From the NCBI GenBank assembly GCA_965263305.1, contig OZ253666.1, forward strand, positions 1,674,001 to 1,738,000: a DNA stretch of 64,000 nt, in the 5' to 3' direction. A program made the translations under genes and the position numbers. Below are positions 43,345-51,426 of the stretch, in pieces. A model generated the notes under the pieces. It was given only the letters and a program-made list of their open reading frames with translations. It did not search any database and was not told the origin of the DNA. This stretch comes from MED-G105 sp965263305. Its GTDB lineage: Bacteria; Pseudomonadota; Alphaproteobacteria; Caulobacterales; Parvularculaceae. Each line of letters starts with the position of its first letter. Position 1 is the first letter of the stretch.

Positions 43345-43497
43345 TTAGCCACAATTGCAGTCTTCGCCGCCGCGCAAGCGACAGTGCAATACCGTCGCAC
43401 CGTAAAAACCGACCACGCTTGATAATAGGCCGACAAACCCGACCAGCGTCGAGCCGGCTGGGCCAAGCTCGGTAAAAAGTAACCCTATCTGCGTCAT
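43345..43497 (-). CDS. 50-residue membrane protein with Cys-rich tail
   Basis: A very short gene encoding one membrane segment (about residues 14-36, GSTLVGFVGLLSSVVGFYGATVL) followed by a Cys-containing tail CRLRGGEDCNCG. The ATG at 43497 has AGAGG eight bases upstream. The hydrophobic-plus-Cys composition and strong ribosome site argue that it is real; the competing frame at 43272-43466 is a shadow. It is the first of three small membrane genes on this strand, 163 bases before the 74-residue gene. Function unknown. Confidence 0.6.
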   Translation of the reverse strand: MTQIGLLFTELGPAGSTLVGFVGLLSSVVGFYGATVLHCRLRGGEDCNCG

Positions 43498-43848
43498 CAC
43501 ACCGACCTCTTTTCCAGAAGGAGCCCCGTTTTGGCGGGCGTCCTGTTGCTAACTGCCCCTTACATGGGGGATCAAAGGCTTATTTTCGACACAATTGGTA
43601 ATAAATCCGGTCAACGCTTTCGTGAGAGGCCTGTGAACCGTTTGTGAGGGCGACGTTTAATGGTCGGGGCGACGGCCAGGTCTTCTCAAGTTTCGGCGGC
43701 GTTTCCATTATGTGAATTTGGGGTTAACATGCTTCCTTGGTTGGTCTGTGCTTTTTGCGGCGCAGCACGCCAAAGGGGTATTGGGGCGTCGCGCTCGCCC
43801 GATCATTGGGGCGGCCGGCGCGTAAATGAATAGTATCAAGAGGGGCGC
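43498..43848. other. Intergenic region between small membrane genes and Ntn hydrolase
   Basis: The region separates divergent units and should hold promoters for both. A TTAACAT lies at 43724-43730. A 34-codon frame (43729-43833) is not judged real. No operator or hairpin of note was found. Confidence 0.4.
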
Positions 43849-45132
43849 ATGACCTCAGAAGTCGTGTTGATGAACCGGCAAGCGGTGGCGATGGCTGCTG
43901 ATAGCGCTGTGACCATCTCGGGCCATGAATATATCAAGACCTACCAATCGGTGGATAAGCTTTTCCCGCTCGGGGACGGTGCGCCCGTCGCGGTGATGAT
44001 TTATTCAAACGCCGAGATCATGTCGACGCCATGGGAAACGGTCATTTCCCTCTATCGCGAGGCGACCCGGGGGCAAACCCTGCCGACGGTCGACGCCTAC
44101 GCCCAGGACTTCATGGATTTTATTTCGGGCAACCCGGATTTATTCCCGCCCGAACATCAAGATACGGAATTTTTCAAACTTGTCGCAGTGGTCTTCTCCG
44201 TGGTCGCGGAAGACTTCGACTTCCAACTGAAAAAGTTTGAGCAATCCGGACAGGGGCGCGTTCGCGAGCACCTCTCGTCGATTTTTGAGTTTGTTGTCGG
44301 CCAATTACATCTCGATTATGAGCGGTACCCAGATGATACCTCGCGACAGGATCTTGGATGTTTTCCAAAAGGCATGGGCGAACAGGTGCGCCGTCGCTAT
44401 GGCGCAGAGATTGATCAGCTGATCGAAAGTCTTGTCGCGTCGATCCGCCACGATCATGGCGCTGTCACGGTCAGCGATGCGACGCGCGAACGCCTGCGGG
44501 ACATCGCGGTTTACGCGGCGACGCGGGATGCGTTTTTTGAGCATTACACCGGCGTTGTTTTTGCGGGCTTCGGCGCCCGGGAAAAATTCCCCGCCATGCG
44601 CTCTTTCCTAACATCGAGCGTTATTTTGGGTATCCTAAAGCGCAAAAACGATCGAGCGGCGGATATGACCGCTGATGGCGGACCGGTGATCCAGCCTTTC
44701 GCGCAGGACAGGATGATCCGAACCTTCTTGACGGGGATGGACGAACATCAACGGCGCTTTCTTTATGGTGAAGTGCTGAAGCTGTCGACCGGTGTTGCAA
44801 GCGACGTTATCTCTAACGCGCCGAATCTGACCGAAGCTCAACGCCAGACCTTGTTCCGGGATTACTCCCAGAGCAATCTGCGCCATGCATTGGGTGAATT
44901 CTTCAAGGCCCATGATGCTTATCAGTATGCTGTGCATACGCGCCCTATCTATCGTGCGATCGGGTCCCTGCCCAAGAAAGAGCTGGGGGAGACGGCCTCG
45001 TCCCTCATCAAACTGAATTCATTCCAACAAAAAGTCATGAACTCCATCGAGACGGTTGGCGGTCCGATTGACGTTGCGGTGATCACCCGCAATGGCGGTC
45101 TGGAAATGAAACGCGACAAGCCGGATCTATAG
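43849..45132 (+). CDS. Proteasome/HslV-like Ntn hydrolase of unknown function
   Basis: A 427-residue protein whose N-terminus reads MTSEVVLMNRQAVAMAADSAVT. After removal of Met, Thr1, Asp17 and Thr21 coincide with HslV and the 20S beta subunit, and a DKLFPL segment (Lys36 by that count) resembles the catalytic-Lys strand KKLFQI. IYSNAEIM would be the next strand. This indicates an N-terminal-nucleophile domain with Thr as nucleophile. The remaining ~200 residues form a helical extension not seen in HslV. A ribosome site (AAGAGGGG) precedes ATG 43849. The downstream gene, 21 bases later, is a likely partner. Substrate and oligomeric state are unknown. Confidence 0.7.
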   Translation: MTSEVVLMNRQAVAMAADSAVTISGHEYIKTYQSVDKLFPLGDGAPVAVMIYSNAEIMSTPWETVISLYREATRGQTLPTVDAYAQDFMDFISGNPDLFPPEHQDTEFFKLVAVVFSVVAEDFDFQLKKFEQSGQGRVREHLSSIFEFVVGQLHLDYERYPDDTSRQDLGCFPKGMGEQVRRRYGAEIDQLIESLVASIRHDHGAVTVSDATRERLRDIAVYAATRDAFFEHYTGVVFAGFGAREKFPAMRSFLTSSVILGILKRKNDRAADMTADGGPVIQPFAQDRMIRTFLTGMDEHQRRFLYGEVLKLSTGVASDVISNAPNLTEAQRQTLFRDYSQSNLRHALGEFFKAHDAYQYAVHTRPIYRAIGSLPKKELGETASSLIKLNSFQQKVMNSIETVGGPIDVAVITRNGGLEMKRDKPDL

Positions 45133-45153
45133 GGGGGCGTTGAGGAAGATCAC

Positions 45154-45654
45154 ATGACAGATCATTTAAAAACCATCTGGAAAAACTTCGAAGGCGCGAC
45201 GAGCCGGCGTCTCACGGGCAGCGGCGTTGACAATATTCATGTTCCCTCGCGTCAGGATCTTGCGGCGGAGGCTGAACAATTTCTGCCTGAGAATTTCGAA
45301 ACCCCGGCAACCGCCGCCTTTGCAGCGCTGAAAGAACGCCTAGCGGAAAGTGAGCGCCATCGCGCCAAACGCTTAAAAGGCGAGGCGAAAGAGGCCGGTC
45401 GGCGCACAAGGGGCGAGTATCGTCAAGATTTCCCGGATGAGCCGCCGCCGGCGCCGCTTTCAGCGGAAGCCTATAGCTTGGCCTCTGAAGATGGGGCGCC
45501 GAACCCTGCGATGGAGATGATGAAAGGTCTCCACGCCACGCAAATGCGCGTTGATCGGGCTGACAGCGATTACGTCAGGTTTCTCGCCATGGAAGAAGAG
45601 CGCACGGGTCACCGCAAAGGCCGTGTTTTAAGGTTCTTAAAGAAAATTCTTTAA
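45154..45654 (+). CDS. Unknown protein encoded with Ntn hydrolase
   Basis: A 166-residue hydrophilic protein rich in Arg, Glu and Ala. There is no signal or membrane segment. Predicted helices span ~65-100 (FAALKERLAESERHRAKRLKGEAKEAGRR), then a Pro-rich linker (DEPPPAPLSAEAY), and the C-terminus is a basic amphipathic helix (GRVLRFLKKIL). No family recognised. It starts 21 bases after the Ntn hydrolase stop on the same strand, so the two are probably cotranscribed. It could be an assembly, inhibitor or adaptor protein for the hydrolase; this is inference from position. Confidence 0.65.
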   Translation: MTDHLKTIWKNFEGATSRRLTGSGVDNIHVPSRQDLAAEAEQFLPENFETPATAAFAALKERLAESERHRAKRLKGEAKEAGRRTRGEYRQDFPDEPPPAPLSAEAYSLASEDGAPNPAMEMMKGLHATQMRVDRADSDYVRFLAMEEERTGHRKGRVLRFLKKIL

Positions 45655-45793
45655 GCTGACGGCCAACCCAGCCCTCGCTTGCCCAAGCGATTGGTCGGGC
45701 GGACGGTTTCGCGTTGCAGCCGTCAAAAAAATCGCGCCCTCACAGCTTAAAATAGCATGCGAGGCGCGCGATGTTTCTTCGTCAGTGAAATTC

Positions 45794-46333
45794 TTAGCTG
45801 TCGCCGCCGGCTGCCTCTGCGGCGATGGTCGCCAGAACGCTGGCGATGGCGCTGGCGCGTTGGGCCTGATCATCGGCGCCATGTTCTTTGACCGCGTGCT
45901 GAATATCCGTCACAGAAATCATGACCTCACCCTCAGCGGTTTCATAAACAAGCGCCTTCAGGGGAAGCACGATGCCCAGGGTTTGCGCCGATTGCATTAG
46001 CGGCGTGCCGCCCCGCGGATTGCCGAAAATGACGAGGGTGGTGGGGTTCAGTGCTTCATCAATGGAGGCGGCGCCTTTGGCGTGATCGATGACGGCGAAG
46101 GTCTTTAAACCGCGCTGCTCGACGGCCGCTTGGAGCCTTGCGAGCGTTGTCGCGAAATCAGCATTGCTGACGGTTGAGACAATGTGAGGGCCGTGATGAG
46201 CGCCGTGGTGGGCTCCATGGTCTTCTTTTTCCGTATGCGCGACTGGCGCCGATTGTGCCGTGGTTTGGCATCCGCCTAGCGACGCGGCGATTGCAATCCC
46301 ACCGATCGCTGCGATTGTATTAGCAAAGGTCAT
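45794..46333 (-). CDS. DUF302 lipoprotein with His-rich segment
   Basis: A 179-residue lipoprotein: the signal ends in ASLGGC (Cys about residue 22), followed by a His-rich linker (EKEDHGAHHGAHHGPH) and a DUF302 domain (ADFATTLARLQAAVEQRGLKTFAVIDHAKGA, TLVIFGNPRGGTPLMQSAQTLGIVLPLKALVYE). DUF302 proteins are small periplasmic or cytosolic proteins of unknown function. The His cluster may bind metal such as copper or zinc. It stands alone, convergent with the gene at 45154-45654. Confidence 0.85.
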   Translation of the reverse strand: MTFANTIAAIGGIAIAASLGGCQTTAQSAPVAHTEKEDHGAHHGAHHGPHIVSTVSNADFATTLARLQAAVEQRGLKTFAVIDHAKGAASIDEALNPTTLVIFGNPRGGTPLMQSAQTLGIVLPLKALVYETAEGEVMISVTDIQHAVKEHGADDQAQRASAIASVLATIAAEAAGGDS

Positions 46334-46481
46334 AACGACGTCCTTGTTACCTAAAATGACGCTTGTTGATACAGCATATGATCATTGCCGACTAGTTTCG
46401 TTGTCGATCATAGATTCCCCGCGCCATCTCACATCTGCGATAGGGGTGGCTTTACAGCGCCCGGTTGGCGCCATGGCGTTG

Positions 46482-46961
46482 TTATTTCTGGACTAACGCG
46501 ACCATTTTCTCGATTGCCTGGGCCCAACCACCGGCGCCGCCTGAACCTGCGGGAACGCCGATATGGGTCAATATCATTGTCGTTTGACCAAGTGATTCTG
46601 AAAAGTCGACGACCACCTCGGTGGTCTCAGGATGGCCCTCCGGCATACCCATGCTTTGAGGCGATAGAATATTGCCGGCTTCATCGCACATGCTTTCCGT
46701 ATAGATGAGGCGGCGGGGCGCATGAACCTCTTTGTACTCCCCCCTGAACCACATAGTCATTGAGCGTTCCGGCGTTTTCATTGACATACAGATTTTACGT
46801 TGACCGCCAACGACGGCATCCATTTCCGCCATCGGAATGCTCATCCCATTGGGACCATACCATTGTTTAAAATGCTCGGCGTCGGTCCACATTCGCCAGA
46901 CAGCGTCAATGGGCGCCTCAACCGTACGCTCGATCCGTGTCCACTTCGGGTCATCATTCAT
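46482..46961 (-). CDS. SRPBCC/AHSA1 family protein
   Basis: A 159-residue START-fold protein. The N-terminus RIERTVEAPIDAVWRMWTDAEHFKQWYGPNG and the middle PERSMTMWFRGEYKEVHAPRRLIYTES fit the AHSA1/SRPBCC family, which binds hydrophobic ligands or acts as a chaperone-like partner. It follows the patatin gene with only two bases between stop and ATG and is preceded by GGCGGAG, so it is translationally coupled to it. The substrate cannot be inferred. Confidence 0.85.
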   Translation of the reverse strand: MNDDPKWTRIERTVEAPIDAVWRMWTDAEHFKQWYGPNGMSIPMAEMDAVVGGQRKICMSMKTPERSMTMWFRGEYKEVHAPRRLIYTESMCDEAGNILSPQSMGMPEGHPETTEVVVDFSESLGQTTMILTHIGVPAGSGGAGGWAQAIEKMVALVQK

Positions 46962-46963
46962 TC

Positions 46964-47980
46964 TCAGTCTCCGCCATTTTTAGAGGAGCCAAGCATCGCC
47001 TGAAGCGCTTCGCGCTCAGCCAAAAGGGCTTGTCGGCCCACTTCAACAAATTCATCGGCCCGATCAAAGGAATGGGGAAAGGCGTCGCGCATATCCGGGG
47101 CGAGGCAGATATCAGGCGTATCCGTGGCGCGGCGGGCTTTCGATAGCTGCATTTGGAAGATATCCGCGGCGGCGTAGGCGGTTTCCAGGAGTTGAGGTTT
47201 CGCCTGCTGGCGTTGTTTTGCGAGCTGCATTTGCTCTTCCAGGCGCCGGCGGGTGTCCTCAATGAATTTGGTCACGTTCTCACTAAACGCGGCGGGAAAG
47301 TTGGCCGGGGGTACGGAGAGTGTTTGTTCCTGTTGTTCCTTTTGGTGCAGCACCGGCGCAGAGGGCGGCGGCGGATCAAATCGCTCCAAAACGCGGGGGA
47401 CGGCGTTTAAATCAACGGCAATCACAATGTCCGCACCAAGATGACGGGCGAGGGAGATCGGCGTCGGATTGACGAGCGCTCCATCGACAAGCCATCGCTC
47501 TTGCCACGCATCTTTGTGGCGCACCGCATGAAAGAGAACAGGAATGGCGCTGGAGGCGCGGGCTGCGTTCACGGTGGAGCCTTGGGTCAGCCAGATTTCC
47601 TCCCCCGTCCCAAGGTCGGTGGCGACGGCGCCGAATTTCATCGGCAGCGCCTCAATATCGCGGTCATAATCCCGGAACGCCTCGAAAGCCGCCTTTGTAT
47701 CGACCAGACCGCCTTTCGATAACTGAAGAGAAAAACTTGAAAACGCCGAGACCGGTTTTAACTCCCGCGCCCAGGCTTCAAGCGCGTCCAACGCGTTCAG
47801 AAGATAAGCGCCGCCAACGAGGGCGCCAACAGAACAGCCGGCGATGACATCTGGTTTCACGCCGATCTCCTCAAGGCCCTGAAGAACGCCGATATGGGCC
47901 CAACCGCGCGCAGCGCCGGAGCCGAGGGCAAGGCCGAGTTTTTTAGGGGCCGATTGTTTGGGAAGGGGGTGTTCCGCCAT
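46964..47980 (-). CDS. Patatin-like phospholipase
   Basis: A 338-residue RssA-type patatin. The glycine-rich oxyanion loop is LALGSGAARGWAHIGVL, the nucleophile is in GCSVGA (GxSxG), and the catalytic Asp is in LVDGALVNPTP. The C-terminal ~100 residues are helical and Gln/Glu-rich (RRRLEEQMQLAKQRQQ). It should act as a lipid acyl hydrolase. The ATG at 47980 (MAEHPLPK) has GAGG nine bases upstream; the frame is open to 48010. It is cotranscribed with the SRPBCC gene. Confidence 0.9.
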   Translation of the reverse strand: MAEHPLPKQSAPKKLGLALGSGAARGWAHIGVLQGLEEIGVKPDVIAGCSVGALVGGAYLLNALDALEAWARELKPVSAFSSFSLQLSKGGLVDTKAAFEAFRDYDRDIEALPMKFGAVATDLGTGEEIWLTQGSTVNAARASSAIPVLFHAVRHKDAWQERWLVDGALVNPTPISLARHLGADIVIAVDLNAVPRVLERFDPPPPSAPVLHQKEQQEQTLSVPPANFPAAFSENVTKFIEDTRRRLEEQMQLAKQRQQAKPQLLETAYAAADIFQMQLSKARRATDTPDICLAPDMRDAFPHSFDRADEFVEVGRQALLAEREALQAMLGSSKNGGD

Positions 47981-48113
47981 GAATGCCGACCTCTTCAATC
48001 GCCTATACAAAAGCTGCGTCCATCAAACGATCGGGATGTAAGCCTTCGTTTACGCTTCAACAACAGCTGGTTAACGCGCGGCGTCATTTTTATACCATCT
48101 GGTTGACGGGCGC

Positions 48114-48135
48114 TTAACCATAAGGCGGGCATAGT
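48114..48135 (+). promoter_or_regulatory. CtrA-type box and -10 of flgB promoter
   Basis: TTAACCAT (48114-48121), eight bases, then CATAGT (48130-48135), with flgB ATG six bases further on. TTAACCAT is one of the known CtrA recognition sequences, and it lies where a -35 is expected, as in CtrA-activated promoters. A TTAAC half-site occurs upstream at 48071-48075. Confidence 0.6.
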
Positions 48136-48141
48136 CTCCCG

Positions 48142-48552
48142 ATGGATTTTGGAAGTGGGCCAATCTTTGCCGGGCTATCCGAGCGTCTCAAGTTTTTGAG
48201 CGCGCGCACGAATGTGCTTGCGGAAAATGTGGCGAACTCAGATACGCCAGGCTTCGTCGCCCGGGATGTTGAGGCGCCGTCCGCGACCTCTCGCCAGGGG
48301 GCAACCGCCTCCAGCGCGAGCGTGTTGCGCACAAGCAATGCGCGCCACATCGAAGGGCGCGCGGTGGGGCAAAGCAGTGACTTCAAAGTGACATCAGCGC
48401 CCGATGGCGAAGCGTCGCTTACCGGTAACCGCGTCTCGCTCGAAACACAGATGCTGAAATTATCTGGTACACGGATGGAATACCAAATGGCGTCCACCGT
48501 CTATCGAAAGGCCGTTGATATGATGCGCCTCGCCGCCCGTGGCGGCCGGTAG
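48142..48552 (+). CDS. flgB: Flagellar basal-body rod protein FlgB
   Basis: A 136-residue rod protein. The N-terminal motif LKFLSARTNVLAENVANSDTPGFVARDV is the flagellar rod signature, and the C-terminal helix ends in YRKAVDMMRLAARGGR. It forms the proximal rod. The start at 48142 has no ribosome site; a CATAGT hexamer sits six bases upstream, suggesting leaderless initiation from a CtrA-controlled promoter. It is the first gene of flgB-flgC-fliE. Confidence 0.93.
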   Translation: MDFGSGPIFAGLSERLKFLSARTNVLAENVANSDTPGFVARDVEAPSATSRQGATASSASVLRTSNARHIEGRAVGQSSDFKVTSAPDGEASLTGNRVSLETQMLKLSGTRMEYQMASTVYRKAVDMMRLAARGGR

Positions 48553-48592
48553 GCGAGTGATGGCGCGCGCTCCGCATTAAAGGAACTGTTTG

Positions 48593-49003
48593 ATGGATGA
48601 CCTTCTAAACGCCTTACAAATCTCCGCCTCTGGCCTTCGCGCCCAATCCGGGCGAATCAGGATTGTCGCGGAAAACATCGCGAATGCCCAGTCAACGGGA
48701 AGCACGCCAGGCGCTGATCCCTATCGCCGCCAGGCGCCCGTGTTTGGCAGCTATCTTGATCGCGCCACCGGGGCGAATTTGGTGGAGCTGCGTCAAGCTG
48801 CGCCCGATTTGACGCCCTTCGAACTGCGGTTTGATCCTGCTCACCCGGCCGCGAATGAGGCGGGATACGTAAAACTGCCCAATGTGAACGGGCTCGTGGA
48901 AATGATGGATTTGCGTGAGGCGCAACGCTCCTATGAGGCGAATCTCGGCGCGATCGAAGCGGCGCGGGCTATGGCCGGCGCCACGTTACGCATTCTTGAG
49001 TAG
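48593..49003 (+). CDS. flgC: Flagellar basal-body rod protein FlgC
   Basis: A 136-residue rod protein with ISASGLRAQSGRIRIVAENIANAQSTG at the N-terminus and the conserved C-terminal stretch VEMMDLREAQRSYEANLGAIEAARAM. The ATG at 48593 has AAGGAA about ten bases upstream; the preceding TTG (48590) is not needed. It follows flgB by 40 bases and is followed by fliE 11 bases later. Confidence 0.94.
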   Translation: MDDLLNALQISASGLRAQSGRIRIVAENIANAQSTGSTPGADPYRRQAPVFGSYLDRATGANLVELRQAAPDLTPFELRFDPAHPAANEAGYVKLPNVNGLVEMMDLREAQRSYEANLGAIEAARAMAGATLRILE

Positions 49004-49014
49004 GGGACCGGTAG

Positions 49015-49326
49015 ATGAGTATCGATGCCCTTAAAGCTGCAGAAGCCTACGCCGCCGTCGCGGGCGCCGCGCCGACGGCCCCGAACGCCGCCCAATCGAC
49101 AACGGGCGGGGCGGATTTTGGTGGTCTCGTGCAAGACGCGATTAGTGACGCCGCCCAGACATTGCGCGGCGCTGATGATGCCGCGGCGTCCGTTGCGGCG
49201 GGCGAGGCGGGGCTTGTCGACGTGGTCACAGCGGTCTCGTCGGCCGAAGTCACCTTGGAGGCGGCGATCGCCATCCGAAACCGCGTCATTGAGGCCTATC
49301 AAGAAATTATGCGCATGCCGATCTAA
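49015..49326 (+). CDS. fliE: Flagellar hook-basal body complex protein FliE
   Basis: A 103-residue FliE, connecting the MS-ring to the rod. The central DFGGLVQDAISDAAQTLRGADDAAASVAAGEAGLVDVVTAVSSAEVTLEAAIAIRNRVIEAYQEIMRMPI is typical, in particular the ending RNRVIEAYQEIMRM.I. It lies 11 bases after flgC. A second open frame across it is a shadow of the deacylase gene extension. Confidence 0.93.
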   Translation: MSIDALKAAEAYAAVAGAAPTAPNAAQSTTGGADFGGLVQDAISDAAQTLRGADDAAASVAAGEAGLVDVVTAVSSAEVTLEAAIAIRNRVIEAYQEIMRMPI

Positions 49327-49456
49327 TTGGTGCTATAGCCATAGATGGTTGAGGCCTTTTTGCCCGCTCATTCGTGTTTTCTGCCTGCCCAGCGCTCTTG
49401 CGCCGGCGTCTCTCCTCGCAGATGTTAGGCCTGATATCTTTGTTAGAGGAAACGTC

Positions 49457-51319
49457 ATGCCCGCTTTTGATCTCATCATTAAGAACGCCAAGATTTTTGA
49501 CGGCCACGGCGGCGAACCGGTGATTGGGGATCTCGCCATCAAAGACGGGCGCGTCTCAGCGCGCGGACGGGAATTGCCGGAAGATATCGCTGCGCGGGTG
49601 ATGGATGCTGAAGGGCTGTGGCTCATGCCTGGGCTTCTGGATGTCCACACCCATTATGATTTGGAAGTTGAGTTGGCGCCGGGCCTGCCTGAATCTGTGC
49701 GCCATGGCACCACGACGGTGGTGGTGGCGAATTGCTCTTTGGGGCTCGCATTCGGCAATTTGCGAGAGGGTGAAGATGACCCAATTGTCGATTGCTTCGC
49801 CCGGGTTGAAAATGTGCCAAAGCCCATCCTCTCGCGGATTGCCGACAAGGCCGTTTGGTCGGATTCAAAGGATTATCTCACCCATCTCGACAGCCTTAAT
49901 CTGGGTCCGAACATTGTGCCGCTTATCCCCTATTCAATGTTGCGGATCGCGGCGATGGGCGTGTCGCCCTCTGTCACCCGGGACCCGACGCCGGCGGAAA
50001 TGGCGGAGATGGAGCGTCTCCTTGAGAAAGGCATGGAAGAAGGCTATGCCGGCTTTTCATCAGACGCCCTGCCGTTCCATTATCTCTCTAATGATCCGAA
50101 TAGAGATAAACGTATTCCGTCCCAATATGCCGGGTTTAAAGAGTTGAAAAAACTCACCCATATCGTGCGGCGCTTTGGCAGGGTGTGGCAGGCGACGCCG
50201 CCAACCGAGAACCCACTAAAAGTATTCCGTACGTTTCTGCTCACCAGCGGTCGGCTTTACAAGAAGACGCTCAAGATCACGGCCGTCGCGGCCCTCGATG
50301 TAAGGTCTAATCGAAATATCGTGCGCAGTGCATTCATGCTGTCCCGTATACTGAATTCAAAAATCCTGAAGGGCCGTTTCATGCTGCAAAGCCTCGCGGC
50401 GCGGTTCAAGGTTTGGGCCGACGGGCCGGTGACGCCTCTCGCCGAAGAAGTCCCGGAAATGCGGGCCCTTGCGATGCTCGATTTGGAGGATGATGAAGGT
50501 CGGGCGAAGCTTTATGGCGATCCTGATTTCGAAGAACGCTTCAAAGCGATGTGGCGCAAGGGCAAATCCGGCTGGGGGTTGGCCCGATTAAAGCGCGCCG
50601 TACGCCTTGAAGACCTGGCCTTGCGCCGGGAGATTTCCGAGATGGTGGTCGAGGATGCGCCGGTCGCGGTGTGGAAGGGCGTAAGTTTTTCATCGATCTA
50701 TGAACGCTTAAAGACCTATCAACAAACTCTCACCGGCGCGCGGGACGAAGAAGAAAAAGCCGCCTTCAACGCCTTTCCATCGGTGCGGGATGACGCCGAT
50801 TTCGTCTTTCACATGTTGAAGGCCTATGACCGCCGGCTCATCTGGCGCACGGTAAGCGCCAACGCCGACGAGAAAATGGTCCGCAAGCTGACCATGAGCT
50901 CGCTTTTTCTGCCGGGGTTTTCCGATGCCGGCGCCCATCTTACCAATCTTGCCTTTTACGATGTAAATTTGCGGGCCCTGAAGATCGCCCATGATGAAAA
51001 AGGCGAAGAGGGCGTCGCCATGATGGTGCGGCGCTTAACCCATGAACCTGCGGCGTTTTTTGGCGTCGCGGCCGGGTCCATCGATCCAGGCGCGCAGGCC
51101 GATATCGTCTTGATTGATCCGACCGCCCTGAAGAGCCATGATGGCGAAGCGAATACCCTGCGAATCCATCGCGAGGTTTTGGATCACGAGCAGCTTGTGA
51201 ACCGTTCCGACGGCGTTGTCGCGCGGGTATTCATTCGCGGCGAGGAAGTTTGGTCCGGCGAGGGCTTCACCGATGTGTTCGAGGCCAAGCCTCTCGGCCG
51301 GGTGTTGCGGGCGGCGTAG
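49457..51319 (+). CDS. N-acyl-D-amino-acid deacylase family amidohydrolase
   Basis: A 620-residue amidohydrolase. The metal-binding start is LLDVHTHYDLEVELAP (HxH), with PESVRHGTTTVVVANCSLG next; a later SDAGAHLTNLAFYDVNLR holds the catalytic Asp. The C-terminus has the composite beta domain (AGSIDPGAQADIVLIDPTALK). Family members cleave N-acyl-D-amino acids. The ATG at 49457 (MPAFDLIIKNAK) has GAGGAAA upstream; the frame runs open to 49025, but that overlaps fliE. It sits between fliE and fliQ in the flagellar cluster, where a metabolic gene is unexpected. Confidence 0.85.
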   Translation: MPAFDLIIKNAKIFDGHGGEPVIGDLAIKDGRVSARGRELPEDIAARVMDAEGLWLMPGLLDVHTHYDLEVELAPGLPESVRHGTTTVVVANCSLGLAFGNLREGEDDPIVDCFARVENVPKPILSRIADKAVWSDSKDYLTHLDSLNLGPNIVPLIPYSMLRIAAMGVSPSVTRDPTPAEMAEMERLLEKGMEEGYAGFSSDALPFHYLSNDPNRDKRIPSQYAGFKELKKLTHIVRRFGRVWQATPPTENPLKVFRTFLLTSGRLYKKTLKITAVAALDVRSNRNIVRSAFMLSRILNSKILKGRFMLQSLAARFKVWADGPVTPLAEEVPEMRALAMLDLEDDEGRAKLYGDPDFEERFKAMWRKGKSGWGLARLKRAVRLEDLALRREISEMVVEDAPVAVWKGVSFSSIYERLKTYQQTLTGARDEEEKAAFNAFPSVRDDADFVFHMLKAYDRRLIWRTVSANADEKMVRKLTMSSLFLPGFSDAGAHLTNLAFYDVNLRALKIAHDEKGEEGVAMMVRRLTHEPAAFFGVAAGSIDPGAQADIVLIDPTALKSHDGEANTLRIHREVLDHEQLVNRSDGVVARVFIRGEEVWSGEGFTDVFEAKPLGRVLRAA

Positions 51320-51377
51320 AGTAACCCCGCGCATTCATCGTGTTTTCATCCTTCATTAACGCTTCCCACACCTCGTC

Positions 51378-51399
51378 TTAACCATACGCCCGGCAATAT
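51378..51399 (+). promoter_or_regulatory. CtrA-type box and -10 of fliQ promoter
   Basis: TTAACCAT (51378-51385), eight bases, then CAATAT (51394-51399), the same spacing as at flgB. A TTAAC half-site lies at 51356-51360. The fliQ ATG is 28 bases after the -10. This would restart transcription of the export genes after the amidohydrolase. Confidence 0.6.
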
Positions 51400-51426
51400 C
51401 TGCCCAGTAATGACAGGGCGGATCGC

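Noticed and set aside
43272..43466. 64-codon frame on the minus strand
   Set aside because: It overlaps the 50-residue gene in a different frame and has no ribosome site.
43729..43833. 34-codon frame upstream of the Ntn hydrolase
   Set aside because: It has a plausible spacing to GGGG but ends without a recognisable motif or conserved composition, and nothing else supports it.
49025..49456. N-terminal extension of the amidohydrolase frame over fliE
   Set aside because: It overlaps fliE in another frame, is Arg/Pro-rich, and the real start has a good ribosome site at 49457.
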